DNA from: Verrucomicrobiia bacterium
Lineage (GTDB): Bacteria > Verrucomicrobiota > Verrucomicrobiia > Verrucomicrobiales > Akkermansiaceae
DNA: 64,000 nt
Assembly (NCBI GenBank): GCA_030431475.1
Contig: JAUIJD010000023.1
Span: forward strand, 1 to 64,000
Direction: 5' to 3'
The translations under genes and the position numbers were made by a program. Below are positions 16,801 to 24,593 of the stretch, one piece after another. The notes under the pieces were generated by a model. The model was not told the origin of the DNA and did not search any database. It saw only the letters and a list, made by a program, of their open reading frames with translations. Within the stretch, counting starts at the first letter, position 1, and the number at the start of each line of letters is the position of its first letter.

Positions 16801-17861
16801 CGCGCCGGCGCATCGAGAAGCAATCGTTCACCCTGGTTCCACAGCCAACTGGCTCCGAGGTCATCGCTCCACACCACCTGGCCACTCGCCGATAGTCCCT
16901 TGAAGTCGACACGAGGTCCCACATTGCCTTGGTCGAGTCGCACCAGCACGTAGCGTGAGTTCTCGAATCGCCGCCGTGTATCCGGATCCGCGAGCTCCTG
17001 CCCTCCACTCTCCGTTGCACGCGGATCGGTGAAAGCGAGATGTTCACGGTAGTCACTCGCCCCATCCCCATCCGTGTCGGCCAAGGATGCCTCCGTTCCG
17101 CTGGTTCCGAACTCATACCAATCCGGGAGTCCATCCTGATCGGAGTCGATTTCGCGTCGCACAAGGCGACAGAAGCGCTGCCTTCCGGAGGCCAGCCCAG
17201 ACGGAGGTGGGGACGGCACCGGTCCCGTCGATCCGCCGTTCTCCGCAACCTCGAGATTGAGCTGGGCAAGCGAGGCGGTGAAGGCATCGACCACTGCCTG
17301 ATCCTCCGGCCCCAACGCCGGGAGCGCAACGGGTGGCTCCAAGGGGGATCGGTCACTCCGGATCAGGAGCTGCAGTCCATCACGCTGGCACGTCACCAAC
17401 GGGCTTCCCTCCCAGTCCTCGGTCATCTCCCCGGACACTGCCCAGGTGATGGCATGGCTCCCATCGACCCGCGAGCGCCACATCAACACGGTGCCTCCCT
17501 CCGTCGAGGGTTCTGCCCTCAGGGACACCACAGGGATGGACGGCACGGGGCCCGGGGCCGCCTCATCAGGAGACGGCGCCATCTCGAACAGCGAGAGCTG
17601 CAACTCGTGCCCCAGGCCATAGAGGACGGTTTCCTCCGTCCAATGTTCAAGGTCCTCGGTCGTTTCCAGGCTGTAGAGCATCCCCGGCATGGTTGGGAAA
17701 CGCAGCGTCATCCACTTGGCACCCTCTGCCGACTCATGCTCTTCAGTGCGCCAGTCGAGTTCACCAGAGGCATCAAAGGCAATGTCCTGCCCCAAACCGA
17801 CCGTCGCACCGCTGAACAAAGCCGCATGGAGGACGAGAACAGGGGGGAGATGAGACTTCAC
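13803..17861 (-). CDS. Giant secreted multidomain protein with alpha/beta-hydrolase domain
   Basis: 1352 residues with signal peptide 'LPPVLVLHAALFSGATVGLG'. Visible segments: 'GMLYSLETTEDLEHW' (about 58-72), a module typical of Verrucomicrobiota exoproteins; thrombospondin-3-like Ca-binding repeats 'DSDQDGLPDWYE' and 'DTDGDGASDYRE' (about 240-275); a dockerin/EF-like 'DWNRDGKITSEDW' (about 700); then an alpha/beta-hydrolase with 'YVAYVHGYNVGA', nucleophile motif 'LAHSLGNSV' (about residue 1013) and a possible acid in 'FYSPSDEVV'. The serine suggests lipase or esterase activity; the substrate is unknown. G+C content declines toward the 3' end, matching the following lipoprotein gene. The function of the whole is not known. 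Confidence 0.65.
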   Translation of the reverse strand: MKSHLPPVLVLHAALFSGATVGLGQDIAFDASGELDWRTEEHESAEGAKWMTLRFPTMPGMLYSLETTEDLEHWTEETVLYGLGHELQLSLFEMAPSPDEAAPGPVPSIPVVSLRAEPSTEGGTVLMWRSRVDGSHAITWAVSGEMTEDWEGSPLVTCQRDGLQLLIRSDRSPLEPPVALPALGPEDQAVVDAFTASLAQLNLEVAENGGSTGPVPSPPPSGLASGRQRFCRLVRREIDSDQDGLPDWYEFGTSGTEASLADTDGDGASDYREHLAFTDPRATESGGQELADPDTRRRFENSRYVLVRLDQGNVGPRVDFKGLSASGQVVWSDDLGASWLWNQGERLLLDAPARRLTWSGHLLSDPVSYDGSSTVRTLDPQTGNWVGSAQPLAMLPESQVEARLRASLPEGDELLSWSIVEQSRRGVGITEQGVVYGEVSTLVDAMIRSVYLDGTTEEYNVWMFANEDIVCWRSASSTPSVTAAQGQIYAEGIKQGGGNQWDFSHYEVTDDMGAILRVREPITMSGYQASGPEGHGPWFEALPEGLVLPSYSPHAPMGVAYRSEVPETGQKPTVFWVGRSGGRVESIPVDAQGSARGISRHGVVAGSEWDQSNPSTGEGVRLWRKLEDEHGDLEWAKMDFDYVVDGMQPGEAFDPSRFFSGEEEDQGAPARLLGHTISDEGFEPVMAVRAEMVPDWNRDGKITSEDWGRVNEDNPWRWWINDDNDVQTDGRGENSQDIPRQFPDVRDCKDVAVDGIRDLIDFFPLHLDLGDLTDIFPDRSFRYRIRHEEQALNFYEMPDCVLDGSGAQFPNRHIKVVSSGKNLSARRLYLASLVGMELTQIMVTKASMGEGILVMEGAFKSREPLILQVQRLSDDRVMLQLEFPVHIVDVEDMYRHLNLRSFTGGADGINTQTDEPPEYPDDLTNGRYVAYVHGYNVGAHSARGSQSNIFKRFHQLGSRARYVAVSWHGNPPNPGGSALLPPDYHAAVHNGLVTGMILKDEFAFTQGANLTILAHSLGNSVVGNAVANHGLEVDQYCIINGAMPLEAYDATQTSNSSGAPDMARNMTEDEWKKYYDYAGGSQRRLLAANWHTLFAGDPDDPRNELTWKDLFNKPALIDVAYNFYSPSDEVVENPDETEAFGHWENLWDAALEGARHAWVQQEMAKGGEHPVTAPGFHDLNGGWEFNFLEKWKFFWESDPEELDGTYYAWDIHLVESTLRYTRKLLPSEAALIPDDLLKSQPFHQRFLYDGLYDPLLGEVIAGDIEMRYKLLATGIPATSYAIAANSLSRLGDLANYNMPQELKSPDGFGSWPEDENSQNPSDWMHSDFKDVSFHFVYPMYQEIISLGGLDQE

Positions 17862-18127
17862 AACGCTGGGGGGACTCGTTTCGAAGGACCGCGAGCGATC
17901 TTCCCGAACAGACGAAGGTCAGGCTAACAGCTCCGTTTCCGCCCGACAAACTCAAAACGATCCGGAAACACCACGCACCCGATCCTCCCTCCCCTGTCGA
18001 TGGACCGACGCCTGCAGAGCGGGGGCGAGTTCCCTCACTTCAACCCGCCCTTCATCCGAACTCCCGACCCATTTCCCGGGCGCTTCATCCTTTCCTCACG
18101 CGAACCGCCATTCATCGGGCGCATCCA

Positions 18128-18895
18128 ATGCGCGATCTTCTCGACCCTCCGATCCAGACGCTCACCCGCGCAGCCGCCGGTGATCTCGGTCGTGCCGCGT
18201 GGGTGACCGCCGCCGGATTCGCGCTCTATGGTTTCACCGTCGGCTTCTGGCGGTCACCGGTCATGGGTTGCTACGTCGCGCTCAAGATGCCGCTGCTGAT
18301 CGCCGCCACCCTCGGCTGCAACGGACTGCTCAACGGCATGCTCGGCCTGCTGCTCGGCAGCGAACTCGGATTCCGTCAGTCGCTCCAGGCCCTGCTCGGC
18401 GCCTTCTCCATCAGCGCCCTGGTGCTCGGATCGATCGCCCCGGTCACCTTCTTCCTCGCCCTCAACGCGCCGCCGCCCGACTCGCCGCAGGCCGGGGCCG
18501 CGCACGCCGGCTACCTGCTTTCGCACACCAGCCTCATCGCCATCGCCGGCTGCATCGGGGTGCTGCGCCTGCGCCGGCTGCTGGAAAGACACTGCCGCAC
18601 CCGCCACATCGCCCTCGCCACGCTCGGTGCCTGGATCGCCGGCAATGCCTTCATCGGTGCCCAGTTCTCCTGGATCTTCCGCCCCTTCTTCGGTTCGCCG
18701 GCCCTCGAGGTCGCCTTTCTCCGCGACCACCCGATGCGTGGCAGCTTCTACGAGGCCGTGTGGGCTTCGATGAAGCGTGTGCTCGGCGGCATCGACCCCG
18801 ACCTCTTGTCCTCCCTCTCCTTCTTCATCGCTCTCGCCGCGCTCATCTTCTGGGCGCTTCTCCGGATCCACCGCAAACGCATACCCCAACCATGA
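18128..18895 (+). CDS. Polytopic membrane protein of unknown function (first of a pair)
   Basis: 255 residues with about six predicted membrane spans ('VTAAGFALYGFTVGFW', 'PLLIAATLGCNGLLNGMLGLLL', 'LLGAFSISALVLGSIAPVTFFLAL', 'TSLIAIAGCIGVL', 'IALATLGAWIAGNAFIGAQF', 'LSFFIALAALIFWALL'). I do not recognise the family; a Yip1-like membrane domain is possible. Its TGA overlaps the next gene's ATG (ATGA), indicating translational coupling to a second membrane protein. Confidence 0.65.
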   Translation: MRDLLDPPIQTLTRAAAGDLGRAAWVTAAGFALYGFTVGFWRSPVMGCYVALKMPLLIAATLGCNGLLNGMLGLLLGSELGFRQSLQALLGAFSISALVLGSIAPVTFFLALNAPPPDSPQAGAAHAGYLLSHTSLIAIAGCIGVLRLRRLLERHCRTRHIALATLGAWIAGNAFIGAQFSWIFRPFFGSPALEVAFLRDHPMRGSFYEAVWASMKRVLGGIDPDLLSSLSFFIALAALIFWALLRIHRKRIPQP

Positions 18896-19623
18896 CCGAC
18901 CAACCGAACCCCGATGCCACGCCTCCATCGCCGCCGCCGATGACCCCGAAGCCCGAACCCCTCCCCGAGCCGAAGGGCCTCAAGGACCTCTTCGAGGCGC
19001 TGCTTCGGCGACCCTCCGACCTCGCCGCCCATCCCGGCATCGAGAAGCCCGTGACCCTCGGCCGCCTCGCCGCCATGGCCTTCGGCGCCATCCTCGTCTT
19101 CGGCTTCGTCCTCGGCACCTTCGCCTACCACGAGCAGCTCTGGGCCGCCCCGCTCAAGCTCGGTGTCGGGCTCCTCTTCGCCGGACTCATCTGCTTCCCC
19201 AGCTTCTACATCTTCTCCTGCCTCGCCGGATCAACCGCCTCGGCCGGCCGCCTCGCCGCCATCCTCGGCGCCACCCTCGCCCTGGCCGGACTGCTGCTGC
19301 TCGGCTTCGCCCCGGCCGTCTGGATCTTCACCCAGGGCACCCGCTCCTTCGGATTCATGGGAGCGCTGTCCATCGGCTCGTGGCTGGTCGCGCTGGTGTT
19401 CGCGTTCCGCTTCGCCTCGACCGCCCTCAAGGTCCAGGGTGCCCGCCAGAGCGGCCCCATCGCCATCTGGTGCATCATCTTCCTCCTCGTCACCCTCCAG
19501 CTCACGACCTCCCTGCGACCCATCCTGGGACGCTCCGACCGGTTTCTCACCGACGAGAAGAAGTTCTTCATCCAGCACTGGAGTGAAACCGCGGGTCAAT
19601 CGCTGCCCGACGCCAAGCCATGA
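18892..19623 (+). CDS. Polytopic membrane protein of unknown function (second of a pair)
   Basis: 243 residues from ATG 18892, which overlaps the upstream stop. The Pro-rich cytoplasmic N-terminus ('NPDATPPSPPPMTPKPEPLPEP') is followed by an amphipathic 'LKDLFEALLRRPSDL' and about five membrane spans. The terminal ~25 residues are soluble ('TDEKKFFIQHWSETAGQS'). The track's longer ORF is read-through of a shadow frame. The architecture matches the preceding gene, suggesting the two form a complex, but the role is unknown. Its stop in turn overlaps the ATG of a 24-codon ORF. Confidence 0.65.
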   Translation: MTDQPNPDATPPSPPPMTPKPEPLPEPKGLKDLFEALLRRPSDLAAHPGIEKPVTLGRLAAMAFGAILVFGFVLGTFAYHEQLWAAPLKLGVGLLFAGLICFPSFYIFSCLAGSTASAGRLAAILGATLALAGLLLLGFAPAVWIFTQGTRSFGFMGALSIGSWLVALVFAFRFASTALKVQGARQSGPIAIWCIIFLLVTLQLTTSLRPILGRSDRFLTDEKKFFIQHWSETAGQSLPDAKP

Positions 19624-19694
19624 AGGACGAAGGCCCGGAAGCCCGCCCCCCCGAGGATGATCTCTTCGAGGCCCTTCGCGAAGAGCTTCTCTGA
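19620..19694 (+). CDS. Possible 24-residue peptide coupled to the membrane-protein pair
   Basis: ATG 19620 overlaps the stop of the 243-residue gene (ATGA), the same coupling as between the first two genes. The peptide is acidic, starts MKDEGPEARPPEDDL and ends FEALREELL, echoing the 'DLFEALLRRPSD' of the preceding protein's N-terminus. It is too short for the ORF track. No homologue is recognised and it may be fortuitous. Confidence 0.35.
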   Translation: MKDEGPEARPPEDDLFEALREELL

Positions 19695-19700
19695 TTCACA

Positions 19701-19724
19701 GGACCGCGTGGCTCCCGCCGCGCA
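19701..19724 (+). repeat. 24-nt interspersed repeat, second copy
   Basis: 'ggaccgcgtggctcccgccg...' differs at one position from 10465-10488. It lies between the mini-ORF and the orphan gene. Confidence 0.6.
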
Positions 19725-19773
19725 TCCGCCACCGGAGACAGGTTTCTTGTGGAGCTTTCCACAGCTGATCCCT

Positions 19774-20145
19774 ATGACTTCCTTCATCATGGAAAAAGTG
19801 GATATCGATGTGTCCCAGATCGCCTTCTGGATTCACAGCGTCTGGATGGACTACGAAACCGTCTCGCGGGCCGACGTCGTGCATGCTCAGATGGTTCTCA
19901 ACAATGATCAGGGACTCACGATCGGCCACGCATTCTTTTGGGGACCGGGGAAGGATCCGATACCCGATTCCGTGATCGAACTCCCGTCGCCCGGCGAGTC
20001 CGGGAGCCTTGTCCTCCATCTCCCCGTCGCCGACTACGAGAAGGTTCAAAGGCTCTTCATCTACAAGCAACCCGTGGCCGTTCGGGTCGCCGACAATGGT
20101 CGGTGGTCCTTCTGGAGCGGGATTCCCCATGTGCCATCCGAATAG
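19774..20145 (+). CDS. Hypothetical protein, 123 residues
   Basis: Start taken at ATG 19774 (MTSFIMEKVDIDVSQIAFW); ATG 19789 is also possible. The track's earlier start runs through repeat sequence. The protein is soluble, mostly beta, with 'WMDYETVSRADVVHAQMVLNND' and 'FIYKQPVAVRVADNGRWSFW'. No family is recognised. Its slightly lower G+C and its position beside a restriction-enzyme relic suggest accessory DNA. Confidence 0.5.
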   Translation: MTSFIMEKVDIDVSQIAFWIHSVWMDYETVSRADVVHAQMVLNNDQGLTIGHAFFWGPGKDPIPDSVIELPSPGESGSLVLHLPVADYEKVQRLFIYKQPVAVRVADNGRWSFWSGIPHVPSE

Positions 20146-20202
20146 CCGATTCTTTCCCCGCGTGCCTTCGGAAGGAGTTTTTCAAGACCCCAGCGTCGGC
20201 TC

Positions 20203-20443
20203 CTACTCGACCTCGCCGGACGTCACCGTTCGTTCGTGGTAGTGAAAACCGTCACCGCTTCTGCTGCTGTAATCAAAGGGGATATGGATGGTTTCGGCGT
20301 AGCCGACCGCCTGCCGGATGCCGGCCTTGATCGTGTGCTGGTTGTCTTCGGCTTCAACGACCGCGATCGGGATGCCTCGGCTTGGAGTAGAAGACGTTGG
20401 TCGAGCGTTGGGGTTTGCCGCGAAGGCGTAGCGCTCCCGCGAC
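20203..20443 (-). pseudogene. Relic of type I restriction endonuclease subunit HsdR (N-terminal nuclease domain)
   Basis: The minus strand reads 'GIPIAVVEAEDNQHTIKAGI' then 'RQAVGYAETIHIPF...GDGFHYHERT', closely matching the HSDR_N domain ('PIAVVEAKDN.H..G..QA..YAE...PF..SS.GDGF..HDRT'). Immediately upstream, 'KPQRSTNVFYSKP' matches the preceding HsdR segment but lies in another frame, so a single-base frameshift sits at about 20372-20385. Stops follow at 20203-20205. The catalytic Lys of the PD-(D/E)xK motif is Glu here. Only ~75 of ~1000 HsdR residues remain, and no hsdM or hsdS is in the window. Confidence 0.7.
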
Positions 20444-20445
20444 GA

Positions 20446-21318
20446 TCACCCGCCCGCTTGCCTCAGTGCCGCCGCCAGCTCTCCCGTCGAGGCGTAGCAG
20501 ACCCCGCGATGGTTCATGAAGGTCGAGTCCGACCGGTTCAGATCGAGAGGCCGACCGTCGAAGTCGCGCGCGTGAAGCCCCGCTTCCTCGAAGAGACATG
20601 CCGTCGCCGCGAAGTCCCACAGCGACCCGCCCCCCTGCTTCATCTTCGGCTTCTTGAAGTAGCAGGCCGGTCCCTCGGTGAGCACATGACAGGCGTTCAG
20701 CACCCCTCCCGCCCCCTCGATCACTTCCACGCCCGGATACCCTTCGCATGACGCCACCGTCTCGACCTCGCCAATCAGCGCGTCGCGATCCGGGTGCATG
20801 GGAAAGGTGCAGTCGCAGAAGAACTTGAGCGCCCCTTCCTTCCGGAGCGACGGACGAAAGGCCTCGCCGTTGATCTCGACACCCCCTCCCGTCACCGCGC
20901 GGTAGAGCTTGCCCTCCACCGGGTCGAAGACGACGCCAACCATCGCCCGCCCGTCCCGCCCTACCAGCGCGATCGAGACCGAGTAGCCCGGGATCCCCCG
21001 CGTGAAGGGCAGCGTGCCGTCGAGGGGATCGATGCACCAGAAGTGGTCCTTCTCGAATCGCCGCCGGTCGTCCTCGCGCTCCTCGGTGAGCACCGCCAGG
21101 TCGTATCGCCCGAGCGTCGGCTCGAGGATGCGGAGAATCAGCTCCTCGCTGCGTTCATCCACCTCGGTGACCACCTGGGACGCCAGGCCAGTGCCGGCAT
21201 CCTTCTCACGCACCACCACCTCGCGGTCGCGATAGCCGGCGATCAGCGCTCCGGCTTCGGTGGCGGCCCGGCACGCTTCGTCGGCCAGCGCACGCAGATC
21301 TTCGTCGGTCAGTTTCAT
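20446..21318 (-). CDS. Inositol monophosphatase-superfamily phosphatase (CysQ/IMPase-like)
   Basis: 290 residues from ATG 21318; the track ORF's N-terminal extension is the out-of-frame kinase. FIG-superfamily motifs: '[17 protein letters not shown]' (with 'VLTEE' as the metal-binding acid), '[26 protein letters not shown]' (DPxDGT), and C-terminal '[19 protein letters not shown]' (WDxAA). It would hydrolyse a small phosphate monoester (inositol phosphate or 3'-phosphoadenosine 5'-phosphate) with Mg2+. The ATG overlaps the stop of the upstream kinase-like gene (ATGA), so kinase and phosphatase were once translationally coupled. Confidence 0.85.
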   Translation of the reverse strand: MKLTDEDLRALADEACRAATEAGALIAGYRDREVVVREKDAGTGLASQVVTEVDERSEELILRILEPTLGRYDLAVLTEEREDDRRRFEKDHFWCIDPLDGTLPFTRGIPGYSVSIALVGRDGRAMVGVVFDPVEGKLYRAVTGGGVEINGEAFRPSLRKEGALKFFCDCTFPMHPDRDALIGEVETVASCEGYPGVEVIEGAGGVLNACHVLTEGPACYFKKPKMKQGGGSLWDFAATACLFEEAGLHARDFDGRPLDLNRSDSTFMNHRGVCYASTGELAAALRQAGG

Positions 21319-22309
21319 GAATCTCGTTCCTTCTCCATCCCGGCGAGCACCTCCCGGGCAAGCCGTTCGCTGTAGTCGTGAATCTTCCAGTGCCCGGGAC
21401 TCCACCCTTTCAGGAAACGGTGGAAGTCCGTCCACGCGACGGGAAACAGCACCCGCCACTCGGCCTCGAGGCGATCGGCATCGACATCGGTCCCCCGCGT
21501 TTCGAGCGCGTCGCGCAGCACGCCGAAGTAGAAATCGAGCAGCTCCGGGGTCCGAGCCTCGCACTCGGCGTCGCCGAAGCAACTGCCGATGAAGTAGGCC
21601 ACATCCTTCATCCCACAGCCTCGCCCGACGTACTGGAAATCGACCGCCGCCACCGACGCGCCGTCCGTTGAAAAGCAGAAATTCGCCAGCTTCGCATCGC
21701 CATGCACCAGGGTTTGGAAAGATGCCGCCCGCAATCTTGCATCGATCGCATCCGCCGCCGTCCACAGTGCCGGATCCTCGTTCGCGAGCCGTGCCATTTC
21801 ATCCGGCCGCGTCTCCAGGTGCCAGTAGGTCCCGCACTCCCACAGGCCCTCGCCGGCGTCCCCGAGAAAGGTCGCGTGCAAATTCGCCAGCCACCGCAGA
21901 CAACTCCGCAACCGACGTCCGTGACCCGGACCCGACGCTCCGGAAAGCCCGCGACGTCGAGATCCTCGAGCAGGAAGAGCAGCTCGTCGCCCTTCCGATC
22001 CATCGCCAGGCAGCGCGGCACCCGGCAGGCCGGACCGCAGCGTCGGGCGTAGTCCCGATACCACTCCGATTCGATCCGGTAGGAGTTCAGCTTGCGCTGG
22101 TGCGACCGATCGGTGTTCCAACCCCGCGGATGCTCCGCATCCCCCGGCGGCGAGATGTGCTTCACGATCAGACTCGGCGCGCCACCGCCGTCCAGTTCAT
22201 AGCGCAGGATCCGGCCGTAGCCGCTCCACAGCTCCTGCACCACGCCGGCCTCCCGGCACCGGGTCGCCCCCGTCGCCTCGGTGATCCGTTTCTCAAGCTC
22301 GAATGCCAT
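21315..22309 (-). pseudogene. Aminoglycoside-phosphotransferase-fold kinase, frameshifted
   Basis: Two frames together make one ~330-residue protein. N-terminal part from ATG 22309: 'MAFELEKRITEATGATRC', '[12 protein letters not shown]' (ATP-binding Lys), '[18 protein letters not shown]'. C-terminal part in the next frame: '[17 protein letters not shown]', '[18 protein letters not shown]' (HGDxxxxN catalytic loop) and '[22 protein letters not shown]' (metal-binding DFQ). One base appears to be missing near 21900-21925. All kinase motifs are otherwise intact, so this is a recent frameshift or a sequencing error. The relatives are ecdysteroid/choline-kinase-like enzymes. It is coupled to the phosphatase downstream. 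Confidence 0.75.
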
Positions 22310-22612
22310 GGGGCGCCGGAACCTCTCCGAAAAGCCCCGCAGCGTCCAGTGGCGAAAGCGATGGCCGCTCCCGGGGCGATCGAGCGAGGGCAAGGATCAT
22401 GCGGAACGCCGGGAGTGGGGAAGCATGATGGACAGAATGAATGGAATCTTCCTTCCGGTTTCCGGCATCTCGCAGGACGATCCGCGCACCGTCGGACCGC
22501 CAGCATGGAAATCTCATCATGGTCATCCCTTGGATCCTCTCCATCGAGCAACCGATCTCTCCCTGGCTTGATCACCCTGTGGCCGCTCCCGGCCCGCCCG
22601 GGCAGAGCCCCC
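22310..22612. other. 303-bp gene-free spacer with decayed repeats
   Basis: No convincing gene on either strand. It contains 'tggacagaatgaatgg', a remnant of a common interspersed unit, two copies of 'tggccgctcccgg', and the hairpin 'cccggcccgcccggg' near its right end. There is no T-run for a terminator. Confidence 0.4.
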
Positions 22613-22909
22613 TCAATCCGTCTCGATCTCCAGCTCCTTGAGCAGCAGGAAATCCAACTCCTGCTCCGTGGGCGTCACGCACTCCGACATGCCGAACTTC
22701 ACGATCTGCGCGCCCTGCTTCGTCGTCCCGATCGCCAGGTAGAGTTCCGGCACCTTCGGCAGCCCCTGGTAGCGGACCGCCACCACCTTGCCGAAGAAGC
22801 GACCGTCCCCGCCCTCGCTCGTCATCATCTCCATCGAGTCCGCCGTGAAGCCGTCGAACCGGGAACGAATGGCCTCGTGGATGTAGTGCTGGATCGCTTC
22901 CGTCGTCAT
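22613..22909 (-). CDS. Hypothetical protein, 98 residues
   Basis: Start at ATG 22909 (MTTEAIQHYIHEAIRSRF); the track's 154-residue version has an Arg-rich, non-genuine leader. It is a small soluble alpha/beta protein with 'GRFFGKVVAVRYQGLPKVPELYLAIGTTK' and an acidic C-terminus ('LDFLLLKELEIETD'). No domain is recognised. It is 109 bp downstream of a secreted protein gene on the same strand. Confidence 0.55.
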   Translation of the reverse strand: MTTEAIQHYIHEAIRSRFDGFTADSMEMMTSEGGDGRFFGKVVAVRYQGLPKVPELYLAIGTTKQGAQIVKFGMSECVTPTEQELDFLLLKELEIETD

Positions 22910-23018
22910 GGTCCCGACCCTCCCCCGGTCCGCTCTTCGTGACGAGCGCCGATCTCCCTCCGATGCGCCCTTCGCCGGAGCCCCCCCTCGTGGCCCGGTC
23001 CGGCGGACGCCCGGATCT

Positions 23019-23828
23019 TCACTCGCCGACCCGCTCCTCGATCCGGAACAACGCGGCGTCGCTGGCCGCCAACGCATCGTCCCACTCGACGACCATCGGC
23101 CGGCCGGTTCCCGGCCGGGTCTCGATGACCGACCATTCCCCCGCTCCCGCCCGACGTTGAAGCCGATACGTCATCCCAAGCACCGATGAGACCGAGGCCC
23201 GCACCCGCTTCGGCTCCGGAAAGTCGAACTCCACGGACGGTGGTGGCGAGGCGAACGGCGCTCCCGTCGCCGCAAGACCGAGGATCAGCGGGGCCTCCCC
23301 GCCCGCGAACGAACCGAAGTCCCGATAGTGGATGCGCACCGCTTCCGCACCATTCGAGGCGAAGGCCGCTGTCGCATCGACCACCAGTCCGATCAGGTGC
23401 ACCGGCTCGTCGTCGACGCCTGCCGTTCCATAGCTCCAGCTTCCCACGACCGGCTCCGCCGCGGAGAGGACCACGCCTCCCGAGACGGCGACGGGGTCCC
23501 TCCGCAGCGTCGACCCCGGCGGGTGAAACAGCGGCTCGAAAACCTGGGTCGATGCAAGAACCTCGAGACTCGACCCGCCTTCGGCGAAGACGCCGACAAA
23601 GCCCTGATCGGCCAAGGTGGGGACCTCCTCGGTCGGATCGACCCGGATCCCGACCGTCACGCTCCATTCGCCGCCCCACTCCGTGAACCAGAGCCCCGAC
23701 AACTCGGGTTCACCGTCGCCATCGACATCCAGCGAGAAGGCCTCGCCGGCGGATGTCGGCACGTCGACCAAGTCGCCGCAGGCCAACCCCGCTGCCGCCG
23801 CCCAGAGGCATCCCATCCTTCCGCTCAC
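23019..23828 (-). CDS. Secreted beta-rich protein of unknown function
   Basis: 269 residues from GTG 23828 (alternative ATG 23816). The signal peptide is 'RMGCLWAAAAGLACG'. Residues ~30-60 contain 'SLDVDGDGEPELSGLWFTEW', a Ca-binding-like/FG-GAP-like segment. The C-terminal ~70 residues carry 'SVLGMTYRLQRRAGAGEWSVIE', the same kind of module as 'GMLYSLETTEDLEHW' in the giant exoprotein. The role is unknown; it is presumably extracellular or cell-surface. Confidence 0.55.
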   Translation of the reverse strand: MSGRMGCLWAAAAGLACGDLVDVPTSAGEAFSLDVDGDGEPELSGLWFTEWGGEWSVTVGIRVDPTEEVPTLADQGFVGVFAEGGSSLEVLASTQVFEPLFHPPGSTLRRDPVAVSGGVVLSAAEPVVGSWSYGTAGVDDEPVHLIGLVVDATAAFASNGAEAVRIHYRDFGSFAGGEAPLILGLAATGAPFASPPPSVEFDFPEPKRVRASVSSVLGMTYRLQRRAGAGEWSVIETRPGTGRPMVVEWDDALAASDAALFRIEERVGE

Positions 23829-23916
23829 ACGGGGAGGTTGGCAGCCCGGGGCCGCCACGACAAGCGATCACCGGATCCGTGAGGCGACTCCGGCCGACAT
23901 CCATTTCTCGTTTCGC

Positions 23917-23944
23917 TTGGCAAGAATCGCCTCCCTGTTCTAAG
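23917..23944 (+). promoter_or_regulatory. Possible promoter of the 132-residue gene
   Basis: TTGGCA (23917-23922), 16 nt spacer, TCTAAG (23939-23944), ATG at 23955. Moderate match to sigma-70, by eye. Confidence 0.3.
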
Positions 23945-23954
23945 CCCCCGAGCG

Positions 23955-24353
23955 ATGCTCTCCCAGGAACCCATGGAATGGCCGGATGAAGTCGAAGTGC
24001 TCGTCGATCGCCTCGAGAATGAATCGGCCGGGCGCGACCTGACCCGTGAGGAACGCGCGCTCATGGACGTCTACGAGACCGTCCCGGTGCTGGAGAGCGA
24101 GGACTGCCTGCACGAGTTCTGGCAAAGCGGCGTCGACCACCAGCGGGTGATCAATTCCTTCGATCTCGTCGGCGCCGGGGGCATCGTCGACCCCCTCAAC
24201 GCCAGCCAGTGGTGCGCCACCCGCCCCGAGGACCGCAACGACTACAGCGAGACCGAGGCCGAATACCTCGCCACCATCGAGGAGGACCTCCCCGCCGGGA
24301 TGGACGAGCTCGTCGATCTCGTCCTCGCCTTCATCGAGGAGGAGCTGGAATAG
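23955..24353 (+). CDS. Acidic hypothetical protein, possibly DUF4375/DMP19-like
   Basis: 132 residues, strongly acidic, with 'LTREERALMDVYETVPVLESEDCLHEFW' and an acidic helical C-terminus ('MDELVDLVLAFIEEELE'). The 'ESEDCLHEFWQSGVDHQRVINSFDLVGA' region resembles DMP19/DUF4375 proteins in pattern, but I cannot confirm this. No membrane segment or signal peptide. Confidence 0.55.
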   Translation: MLSQEPMEWPDEVEVLVDRLENESAGRDLTREERALMDVYETVPVLESEDCLHEFWQSGVDHQRVINSFDLVGAGGIVDPLNASQWCATRPEDRNDYSETEAEYLATIEEDLPAGMDELVDLVLAFIEEELE

Positions 24354-24409
24354 AGGGCATGGCGCTTTCTCAATCGTGTCTTCGAGGGGAGACGGCCGGA
24401 TGACAGGGC

Positions 24410-24522
24410 GGTCGAAGGTCTGAAGCTCCAAGGTCAAACGTCCCTTTGCTCAAACGATCTCGCAACACCGCAGCGGGTGGATTGCTCGGACGTTCGACTT
24501 TGAGACCTTGGACCTTCCGACC
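24410..24522. repeat. Inverted pair of ~34-nt repeat arms
   Basis: The left arm (24410-24443, 'ggtcgaaggtc', 'gctccaaggtcaaacgtcc') and the right arm (24488-24522, 'ggacgttcgactttgag', 'ccttggaccttccgacc') are imperfect reverse complements flanking a ~45-bp loop. The arms are of the same 'CCAAGGTC' type as the 11275-11366 repeats. They occupy most of the 240-bp gene-free spacer. Confidence 0.6.
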
Positions 24523-24593
24523 GAAGCAGTCGTCGAAGAAGCGCCATTCGTTCTCGTGGAGTCTCCGTTGCGGCACCCCTTGTCCGGACCGGC

